A DNA stretch of 6,933 nt from Dehalococcoidia bacterium (GTDB taxonomy: Bacteria > Chloroflexota > Dehalococcoidia > GIF9 > AB-539-J10), in contig SOHS01000067.1 in NCBI GenBank assembly GCA_004377135.1, forward strand, positions 1 to 6,933, given 5' to 3'. This document shows, in pieces, positions 1-5,069 of the stretch. Each line of letters opens with the position of its first letter. Positions within the stretch are counted from its first letter, which is position 1. The position numbers and the translations under genes are program-made. Below the pieces are notes generated by a model. It saw only the letters and a list, made by a program, of their open reading frames with translations. It did not search any database and was not told the DNA's origin.

Positions 1-809
1 CCGGGGATGCTGAAGGCACAAAGCAGACCTACGGCTCCAGCAGCTGCTACTCTGTCTATTCCTATATCCACCGCAAACGCTACTTGATGGGTCAGCCCTA
101 TCAAATAGGCCCAGAGCCACAGCATTGCGCCTATGGATACTAACCAGAATGACTTTTGTCTTAGTGCTTGCCCGATGGTAGCATCTCTCGCCTTCAATCC
201 TTCTTGTTGTTCTTGACGGGGTGCGACCTTTCGCCCCCCCGGTGTCCGCATGATAATAACGCTTATGGGAATGCCAACCAATATCACTATTCCAGCCATG
301 AAGACAAAAGTAATCTGCCAATCATACCTGGAGATGAGCCATCCAGCCAGCGGGGCCATAACTACTCCACCCATTCCCATCCCGGTTGTAGCTACACCTA
401 AAGCTGTGCTTTTACCTCTGTCAAACCAGGCCTCAACAGCCGTCATAGTAGGAACTGCCTCTATACCCGCAATGCCTGCCGACAGGACAAGTCCATAATA
501 GAGATAGAATTGCCAGGGCTCAGTTACAGTTGTGAGCAGTAAGAAGCCGAGTCCAGCTATGAGAGTCCCGCACACCAGGACTGGTCGCAAGCCAACCTTG
601 TGAATCAACCCCCCAACAAGTAAACCCACCGCACCAAGGACGAAAGTCCCTACTGTCAGCGCAAGGGCTACCTGTGTCCGTGTCCATTCCATCTCCCTCA
701 CCATTACGTCAAAGAACACAGGAAAGGCGTAAAAATGCGTTCCCATTGAGCAAAACAGTAGAAGAAATGCTCCACCTACTACCCACCAGCCATAGTATAT
801 CTTCTTCAT
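1..809 (-). CDS. MFS transporter, OFA/MCT-like, 3' end cut by window edge
   Basis: Reading the minus strand from the ATG at 809 gives 269 uninterrupted codons that run off the window, so the last part of the protein (roughly TM8-12) is missing. The N-terminus starts MKKIYYGWWVV, a style typical of oxalate/formate-antiporter and monocarboxylate-type major facilitator proteins. Six hydrophobic segments lie between residues about 8 and 187. A GxxxxxxGxR loop (67-75, GLIHKVGLR) sits where MFS motif A falls between TM2 and TM3, with His in place of the usual Asp. A WFDRGKSTALG segment (128-138) follows. A polar central loop (about 188-220) precedes TM7. The substrate cannot be told from sequence; small organic anions are usual for the family. 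It lies 56 nt downstream of trpS on the same strand, and only a weak AGG-type ribosome site precedes the ATG. No other in-frame start was found between trpS and this ATG. The frame is intact through a run of seven G near residue 190. Confidence 0.88.
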   Translation of the reverse strand, partial: MKKIYYGWWVVGGAFLLLFCSMGTHFYAFPVFFDVMVREMEWTRTQVALALTVGTFVLGAVGLLVGGLIHKVGLRPVLVCGTLIAGLGFLLLTTVTEPWQFYLYYGLVLSAGIAGIEAVPTMTAVEAWFDRGKSTALGVATTGMGMGGVVMAPLAGWLISRYDWQITFVFMAGIVILVGIPISVIIMRTPGGRKVAPRQEQQEGLKARDATIGQALRQKSFWLVSIGAMLWLWAYLIGLTHQVAFAVDIGIDRVAAAGAVGLLCAFSIP

Positions 810-865
810 ATACCTGCCTGTCGGACGTGCGAATTCAAAGAGGATTGATAAGGAATGACAAGGTG

Positions 866-1867
866 CTACCCGAGTCGTTCCAAATCGGCACGCTGAAGAA
901 GCTTCATTTTCTCCTTGACCTCTCCGATAGTCTCTTCAGCTATAACTTCAGCTCGATTAGCACCATCGGCAAGAACTTGAGCAACATAACCAGACTTGGA
1001 GGCTAAAGCAGCCCGCCTTTCCCGGAAAGGCTCCAGATTCGAACTGATGCTCTGAGCCAGTATCTTCTTGCAGTCCACGCAGCCGATGCGAGCGCCACGA
1101 CACTCTGAAGCAATTTCCTCTACTCGGGCCGGGGTAAAAAAATTATGGAGTCGGAAAATATTACACACTTCAGGATGCCCCGGGTCAGAGCGGTACCTCC
1201 GTGCCGGGTCCGTAAAGGCGACCATCACTCGCTCCGAGATTTCCTCAGGAGAAGCAGCTATTTCAATATGGTTATTATAGCTTTTGCTCATCTTCTGAAC
1301 CCCGTCCAGGCCTAAAACCAAAGGAATGTTAGTAAGCTTCGCCTGTGGCTCAGGAAATACAAACCCAAAAAGGGAGTTAAACCGACGCACTATCTCTCGA
1401 GCCAATTCCAGATGAGGAAGCTGGTCTTCGCCCACAGGAACAACCTCTCCCTTATAAAGGGCAATATCGGCAGTCATGAGAACAGGATAACCCACCAGCC
1501 CATAATTGACGTTATGTGGCTGCATCTTAACCGTCTCTTTAAATGTCGGAACACGTAATAACCAGCTTAAAGGAGTCACCATACTAAACAAAGTATGGAG
1601 CTCCACCACTTGAGGAACGTGAGACTGAACGAAGATAATGCTCTTATGGGGGTCAATGCCGGCCGTCAGCCAGTCAAGCACCATTTCGTAAATATCTTCC
1701 CGAAGCGATTCAGTGCCTTCCAGAGTGGTCAGAGCATGAATATCCACCACGCAGTAGACGCAGTCATATTCATCCTGAAGGGCAACATAATTCTGCACCG
1801 CTCCCAGGTAGTTACCGATATGCTGTCGGCCTGTGGGGCGCGCGCCAGAGAAAACGCGTTTTCTCAT
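866..1867 (-). CDS. trpS: Tryptophanyl-tRNA synthetase, probable iron-sulfur type
   Basis: Class I aminoacyl-tRNA synthetase that charges tRNA-Trp with tryptophan using ATP in the cytoplasm. At 333 residues it has the normal bacterial length. The HIGH-type signature is in RPTGRQHIGNYLG (residues 10-22, HIGN at 16-19). The KMSKS loop is at 192-196, preceded by GLDGVQ. Other TrpRS blocks include DIHALT (42-47), the MTADIALY segment (131-138) and GEDQLPHLELAREI (146-159). An extra feature is four cysteines in the C-terminal anticodon-binding half at 235, 256, 263 and 266, spaced C-x20-C-x6-C-x2-C. This is close to the C-x22-C-x6-C-x2-C set that binds a [4Fe-4S] cluster in Thermotoga maritima TrpRS. 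The start ATG at 1867 gives the expected N-terminus (SGARPTG near residue 7) but has no visible Shine-Dalgarno sequence. The gene sits just after an intrinsic terminator and is followed by the MFS gene. Confidence 0.97.
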   Translation of the reverse strand: MRKRVFSGARPTGRQHIGNYLGAVQNYVALQDEYDCVYCVVDIHALTTLEGTESLREDIYEMVLDWLTAGIDPHKSIIFVQSHVPQVVELHTLFSMVTPLSWLLRVPTFKETVKMQPHNVNYGLVGYPVLMTADIALYKGEVVPVGEDQLPHLELAREIVRRFNSLFGFVFPEPQAKLTNIPLVLGLDGVQKMSKSYNNHIEIAASPEEISERVMVAFTDPARRYRSDPGHPEVCNIFRLHNFFTPARVEEIASECRGARIGCVDCKKILAQSISSNLEPFRERRAALASKSGYVAQVLADGANRAEVIAEETIGEVKEKMKLLQRADLERLG

Positions 1868-1872
1868 TTAAT

Positions 1873-1910
1873 TGTGGCAAAGTTTAGCATATAGAATAAA
1901 TGGGTAACAA
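1873..1910 (-). promoter_or_regulatory. Possible trpS promoter giving a very short leader
   Basis: On the minus strand TTGTTA (1910-1905) and TAAACT (1886-1881) are separated by 18 nt. They would place transcription start near 1873-1875, only about 7 nt before the trpS ATG. The match is modest. It is suggested mainly because no Shine-Dalgarno sequence precedes this ATG, which a near-leaderless mRNA would explain. Confidence 0.22.
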
Positions 1911-1975
1911 GACTAAAGGAAACTAGCTGAGAGTGTCTACTTGAACAACCTACTCCAGCAAGTCTATATAGAAGA

Positions 1976-2016
1976 GAATTAAAAAGAGGGGAGGCCAACC
2001 ACTTGACCTCCCCTCT
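1976..2016 (-). terminator. Rho-independent terminator of the secreted-protein gene
   Basis: A perfect 10-bp GC-rich stem (1985-1994 with 2007-2016, AGAGGGGAGG against CCTCCCCTCT) extends, past one mismatch, by three more pairs to a CCAC loop. Read on the minus strand it is followed at once by CTTTTTAATT. It lies 64 nt past the stop of the 439-residue secreted protein and separates that gene from trpS. The plus-strand side has no adjoining U-run, so it works for the minus strand. Confidence 0.92.
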
Positions 2017-2079
2017 CACCAACTTTTTCCCGGTCAACTGCGAAACCTAGATTACGCGGGACATTTCAGGGAATTAAGA

Positions 2080-3399
2080 CTAGGATGCTGGTACATTATG
2101 GAATATAACACGGACAGTCTCACCGGGCGCTAAGTTGATTTCAGCTGTTTCGTCAGTAACCACATTAGTGGTAGAAGGATCCAGGTCGACAAACTCAATA
2201 TAGCCTAGGTCCCAGCCGGCAGGCAAAATCTCTGTCAGCGTATACGTTCCAGCCTCCAGTGCCCCACTGTCTTTGGTTTCACCATGTTTCAGGCTGAAAT
2301 CACTACCATAGCTGGGGTCGAATCCAAAGGCTACTTCACCAAGGGTATCAGCGGGCGCATCTTTTACGACAACAATGTGACTCCCGAAGGTTGTTGTAAC
2401 CACCGGGTAAAATCTTAATTGCACCAGCTTGGTGCCATCATTTATGAGACCCTGCTCGGTAATTACAAGGTCGGCAATATTGAAAATCCACTCGTTCGCA
2501 AAGTACCAGGCCATCGCCGGGTCTAAAGCAGCCATATCAGTCAGCCATGCTTCGACATCAGCCTCATCTTCAACACCATCATTGTTATAGTCTCTATTCT
2601 CTCCAGCCATGGCCTCGCCGTAATCAGCTACCGGAACATCGTTTATGTCTATGATGCCGTCATCATTGGCATCAAGGGTAGCATCGACAACCCAACCGGT
2701 ATAGACAAACAGACGGGTGATATCCACCGCCTTGGACTTGCCCTTTCCCTTTGCTGTTGGGTCTTCAAATCGGCGTAATACTTGTTCATCAGGGTCGGGT
2801 ACATAGAGATTGTTTCCGACGACGAGACCCAGCATAAGTTCAGGGTCTTCCGGGCATTGGGTGTAGTTCCCGAACCCAGGGTTTGGTGGGTCTGTATCAT
2901 TGCACGCCTCTACTACCGTGTTCGGGTACAGAATAATATTGCTGGCGGGCTCAAGCTTTCCGTTGTTTGGTTTAGCGAGGATTCTGGCAAAAACATAGTA
3001 GCCACCTGCTGGAGTAGGCGTGCCATCGACCATGACCTTGTAGGGTAGCTGAACCTTGGCTACTCCATCACCGTAGGGCTCTGGCATGGCGCACGGGTCA
3101 AGCACCGTTAAATCGTACACTGATGCCTTCTTGTTGGAAACGTACTGTATGGTTGATGCACCATACTCAGCGACAAATACTGATTTGCCGCCTGGTGTCG
3201 CATCGCAGGTAAATGTTTCCGGGTCCTTGCCGTGGATGTTCAGGTTGAAATGCTGTCCGCTTGGAAACCCGTTGCTCAGGGCAATGACATCCTTACCCGA
3301 GCCCGAATTTTGTGGTTTGGCCGCCATCACAGCTGATGCACCGACTAAAAGCGCTACAATAGTTAGAGCTGTGACAACGAGCACTATTCTTTTTTTCAT
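2080..3399 (-). CDS. Secreted protein with dockerin-like Ca loops and prealbumin-like domain
   Basis: A 439-residue exported protein of unknown function. Residues 1-26 form a classic Sec signal peptide: KKR, then a hydrophobic stretch, then VMA before AKPQ, with cleavage likely after A26. The mature N-terminal domain (about 35-235) contains HFNLNIHGK (50-58) and six cysteines between 65 and 182 (visible at 65, 103, 166, 182), so disulfides or metal binding are possible; I do not recognise this domain as a named family. Two EF-hand/dockerin-type loops follow: D243-x-N-x-D-G-x-x-D-x-x-D254 and D270-x-N-x-D-G-x-x-D-x-x-D281. The C-terminal about 80 residues (GTYTLTEILPAGW at 384-396) look like a Cna-B/SpaA-type prealbumin-like beta domain. 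There is no LPxTG signal and no C-terminal membrane anchor. The start is well set by AAGGAGG at 3414-3408, 8 nt before the ATG. It is a single-gene unit ending at the terminator near 1985-2016. Confidence 0.9.
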   Translation of the reverse strand: MKKRIVLVVTALTIVALLVGASAVMAAKPQNSGSGKDVIALSNGFPSGQHFNLNIHGKDPETFTCDATPGGKSVFVAEYGASTIQYVSNKKASVYDLTVLDPCAMPEPYGDGVAKVQLPYKVMVDGTPTPAGGYYVFARILAKPNNGKLEPASNIILYPNTVVEACNDTDPPNPGFGNYTQCPEDPELMLGLVVGNNLYVPDPDEQVLRRFEDPTAKGKGKSKAVDITRLFVYTGWVVDATLDANDDGIIDINDVPVADYGEAMAGENRDYNNDGVEDEADVEAWLTDMAALDPAMAWYFANEWIFNIADLVITEQGLINDGTKLVQLRFYPVVTTTFGSHIVVVKDAPADTLGEVAFGFDPSYGSDFSLKHGETKDSGALEAGTYTLTEILPAGWDLGYIEFVDLDPSTTNVVTDETAEINLAPGETVRVIFHNVPAS

Positions 3400-3445
3400 A
3401 AATACATCCTCCTTGCTTTTGATTATTTAAAATAAAATAGAGTCC

Positions 3446-3474
3446 TCTATACCATAATTGATTTTACCCGTCAC
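3446..3474 (-). promoter_or_regulatory. Possible sigma70-type promoter for the secreted-protein gene
   Basis: On the minus strand GTGACG (3474-3469, 4/6 to TTGACA) and TATAGA (3451-3446, 4/6 to TATAAT) are exactly 17 nt apart. Start would be near 3439, giving a leader of about 40 nt that contains the good AAGGAGG ribosome site of the gene. A curious AGGAGGTGAT sequence overlaps the upstream edge (3484-3475). Confidence 0.35.
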
Positions 3475-3511
3475 ATCACCTCCTCTCGATTAATATTCAC
3501 TAATTGAAGCT

Positions 3512-3597
3512 GCTACCTTTTTACTTGCCTATCTTCAGTTTAGGTAGCATGTCGGCTTTTGTAAATAGGCCAAAGGTCTCATTTTCAGCAAGTAAAA
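3512..3597. repeat. Two interleaved inverted repeats
   Basis: GCTACCT (3512-3518) and AGGTAGC (3542-3548) are a perfect 7-bp inverted pair. TTTTACTTGC (3519-3528) and GCAAGTAAAA (3588-3597) are a perfect 10-bp pair. The left arm of the second lies in the loop of the first, so the two stems interleave and could be alternative or form a pseudoknot-like fold. A small hairpin AGGCC-AAA-GGTCT sits inside the outer loop. I matched no known riboswitch class. Confidence 0.45.
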
Positions 3598-3646
3598 GTA
3601 CTGCTCGAACGTAGACCCTGTCCAATCGACGATTGAATATTTTTTG

Positions 3647-3675
3647 TTGACTTTTTAAGATAATTAGAGTAATTT
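3647..3675 (+). promoter_or_regulatory. Promoter of the rubrerythrin/sulfur gene cluster
   Basis: TTGACT (3647-3652, 5/6 to the -35 consensus) and TAATTT (3670-3675) are separated by 17 nt in a very AT-rich context. Start would be near 3682, leaving a leader of about 79 nt before the rubrerythrin ATG. No other convincing promoter was seen before the downstream genes, so it may serve the whole rightward cluster. Confidence 0.55.
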
Positions 3676-3687
3676 TTTCAGCATTCT

Positions 3688-3705
3688 TGTGAGACATAAA
3701 TCACA
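3688..3705. promoter_or_regulatory. CRP/FNR/Rex-like palindrome in the rubrerythrin leader
   Basis: TGTGA (3688-3692) and TCACA (3701-3705) form a perfect 5-bp inverted repeat with an 8-nt spacer, just past the predicted transcription start. CRP/FNR-type and Rex sites use similar half-sites with a 6-nt spacer, so this one is off by two. A second pairing, GTGAGA (3689-3694) with TCTCAC (3718-3723), uses part of the same left arm and could form a leader hairpin. A repressor site sensing redox state is plausible for a rubrerythrin gene. Confidence 0.3.
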
Positions 3706-3760
3706 TACATAAAGCTATCTCACGATTTACAATCAACTTAAACAAAGGAGGAAGCATACC

Positions 3761-4264
3761 ATGGGCAATACCAAAGACAACTTGGACGCTGCTTTTGCTG
3801 GAGAAAGCCAGGCCAACCGTAAGTATTTGTTCTTTGCTGAAAAGGCTGAACAAGAGGGACATAAACAGGTAGCAAAGCTGTTTCGTGCTGCAGCCGACGC
3901 CGAGACAGCGCACGCCAGAAATCACCTGAAGGTTATGCAGGGAATAAAATCAACGAGAGAAAATCTGCTGGCTGCAAAGGATGGCGAGAATCATGAGTTC
4001 ACCGAAATGTATCCTGCATTCATAAAGCAGGCGGAAGTCGAGGGTGAAGACAAAGCCAAAGACACCTTTAACCTGGCAAATAAAGTTGAGCAAATTCATC
4101 ATGGTTTGTTTGACGCCGCCCTGAGCAAGGTTGAAAAGGGTGAGACTATTGCGGAGAAACCTATTTACGTTTGCCAATACTGCGGCAACACGGTTGAGGG
4201 GGAAGCCCCTGAAAAATGTCCCGTCTGCGGAGCGCCCAGGAAAATGTTCAAGCTCATAGAGTAG
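3761..4264 (+). CDS. rbr: Rubrerythrin
   Basis: A non-heme diiron peroxidase that reduces H2O2 in the cytoplasm of anaerobes, taking electrons through its own rubredoxin centre. The 167-residue protein has the ferritin-like four-helix domain first (about 1-130), then a rubredoxin-like tail. All seven diiron ligand positions of the family can be matched: E15, E48 and H51 (AETAH), E79 and E82 (EFTE), E110 and H114. The [Fe(SCys)4] site is C138-x2-C141 and C153-x2-C156 (CPVCGAP). AAAGGAGG (3744-3751) lies 9 nt before the ATG and fixes the start. The length is slightly shorter than the Desulfovibrio protein but complete. It is the first gene after the rightward promoter; 135 nt without a visible terminator separate it from the sulfur-carrier gene, so co-transcription is possible. 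Protection of Fe-S assembly from peroxide would be a sensible reason for the linkage, but that is inference. Confidence 0.97.
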   Translation: MGNTKDNLDAAFAGESQANRKYLFFAEKAEQEGHKQVAKLFRAAADAETAHARNHLKVMQGIKSTRENLLAAKDGENHEFTEMYPAFIKQAEVEGEDKAKDTFNLANKVEQIHHGLFDAALSKVEKGETIAEKPIYVCQYCGNTVEGEAPEKCPVCGAPRKMFKLIE

Positions 4265-4399
4265 CTGAACTCGAAGAAATCCCGGCGCACGGCAGGAAAG
4301 CTGGTGGAGAGACTGGATAAGACGATAGGGTTGGAACAATTCTTCACAGGTCTCCATGGCTACAGCGGTACCTGCAGATTTGTATAGAGGTGATGCAAA

Positions 4400-4621
4400 A
4401 TGGCTGAAATAAAGGTGGATTGCAGGGGTGAAACTTGCCCTGTCCCTTTAGTTGAGACTCGCAAGGCTTTGAGGAAAGCAAAGGAGGGCGATATTGTGGA
4501 GGTTATCGGAACGCATCCTGCTTCCAAGAAAGAGATACCGATGGCGGTAAAGGCTTTGGGACTGGAGCTCATCGATGTGCAGGAGGAAGGTGGGATGTGG
4601 AAAATAAAAATACGTAAGTAG
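4400..4621 (+). CDS. TusA-family sulfur carrier
   Basis: A small (73-residue) cytoplasmic sulfur carrier of the TusA/SirA/YeeD family. These proteins accept sulfane sulfur as a persulfide and hand it to partner proteins. The diagnostic N-terminal block is DCRGETCPVP (residues 7-16), in which C13 of CPxP is the persulfide-forming cysteine. C8 is an additional cysteine. The rest, including LVETRKALRKAKEGD and the closing beta strand WKIKIRK, fits the two-layer alpha/beta fold at normal family length. AGAGGTGAT (4386-4394) lies upstream at usable spacing; an earlier ATG at 4393 meets a stop after four codons, so 4400 is the start. It is followed 15 nt later by a DsrE2-type gene, a pairing known from sulfur-metabolising bacteria where TusA and DsrE2 exchange sulfur. 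Which enzyme loads it here is not visible. I avoid calling it tusA proper because the tRNA thiolation partners (TusBCD, MnmA) are not in the window. Confidence 0.93.
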   Translation: MAEIKVDCRGETCPVPLVETRKALRKAKEGDIVEVIGTHPASKKEIPMAVKALGLELIDVQEEGGMWKIKIRK

Positions 4622-4636
4622 GAGGAGGAAGAGACT

Positions 4637-5056
4637 ATGGCTGGCAAAGTTACTATAATAGTTCACAGCGGCGACATGGATAAGGTGTATAGCGCCTTCA
4701 TTGTAGCCAACGGGGCACTCGCCATGGGGATGGAAGCATCACTTTTCTTCACCTTCTGGGGTCTCCAGCGCCTAAAGAAAGGTGAGCTGGAAAAGGGGCC
4801 TCTATCCAAAATGAACATGCTGGGCCTGGGCAAATGGATGGTCAAGCGGAGGATGAAGAAAGCCGGGGCGGCGTCTCTGGAAAGGCTGCTACAGGACTTC
4901 CACGAGCTTGGAGGGAAAATACTCGCCTGCGACATGACAATGCAGATAATGGGTATAAAGAAAGAAGACCTCCGTGATGATTTGATATCGGATTACTGTG
5001 CAGTTGGTACCTACATAGATGAGGCTAAGGAATCAACAATAACCCTCTTTATATGA
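4637..5056 (+). CDS. DsrE2-like (DrsE_2 family) sulfurtransferase
   Basis: A 139-residue protein of the DsrE/DsrF-like superfamily, DrsE_2/DsrE2 branch. The N-terminal strand (KVTIIVHSGDMDKVYSAF, 4-21) and the following FFTFWGL (37-43) are typical of this branch. A basic, Met-rich middle (about 54-78) follows. The conserved cysteine is in the ACDMTMQIMGI segment (97-107, Cys98), the candidate persulfide site. C121 is a second cysteine near the C-terminus, and the protein closes with TLFI. Relatives bind or transfer sulfane sulfur together with TusA and rhodanese; no rhodanese gene is visible here. AGGAGGAGG (4620-4628), overlapping the TusA stop, sits 8 nt before the ATG, which implies translational coupling. 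The IscS-like gene starts 10 nt after its stop. Hydrophobicity is not enough for a confident transmembrane helix, so a cytoplasmic location is likely. Transfer of sulfur from or to its TusA neighbour is inferred from family and position. Confidence 0.85.
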   Translation: MAGKVTIIVHSGDMDKVYSAFIVANGALAMGMEASLFFTFWGLQRLKKGELEKGPLSKMNMLGLGKWMVKRRMKKAGAASLERLLQDFHELGGKILACDMTMQIMGIKKEDLRDDLISDYCAVGTYIDEAKESTITLFI

Positions 5057-5058
5057 CG

Positions 5059-5069
5059 GGGAGGAAATG
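5059..5069 (+). promoter_or_regulatory. Closely spaced ribosome binding site of the IscS-like gene
   Basis: GGGAGG (5059-5064) is only 2 nt from the ATG at 5067, well below usual spacing. No alternative start fits, since the next residues (FIYLDN) are already the conserved N-terminal strand. Expression may depend on coupling to the DsrE2 gene, whose stop is 10 nt upstream. Confidence 0.5.

Larger units (their letters stand above)
3400..3760. other. Divergent intergenic region between secreted-protein and rubrerythrin genes
   Basis: This 361-nt AT-rich stretch separates two genes transcribed away from each other. It holds a leftward promoter (about 3446-3474), a rightward promoter (3647-3675), a palindrome in the rubrerythrin leader (3688-3705), and two interleaved inverted repeats between the promoters (3512-3548 and 3519-3597). 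No protein gene of convincing length was found on either strand. Confidence 0.7.

Noticed and set aside
168..498. Plus-strand open frames in the first 500 bases
   Set aside because: They overlap the MFS transporter on the minus strand, whose membrane segments are unmistakable.
809..845. In-frame upstream extension of the MFS gene reading ARPTGR, the same six residues as the TrpRS HIGH region
   Set aside because: The stretch lies between trpS and the ATG, has no start codon, and the nucleotide similarity is short; most likely coincidence.
3500..3640. c-di-GMP (GEMM), cobalamin or other riboswitch in the divergent region
   Set aside because: I compared fragments such as GGCCTA and GGTAGC with remembered GEMM motifs, but the conserved core (GCAAACC, GAAA, ACGCAAAGCC) is absent.
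3950..4357. Minus-strand open frames across rubrerythrin and the following gap
   Set aside because: They are antisense shadows of a well-identified gene, without family features.
4265..4399. Terminator between rubrerythrin and the sulfur-carrier gene
   Set aside because: No GC-rich stem followed by a T-run was found in these 135 nt.
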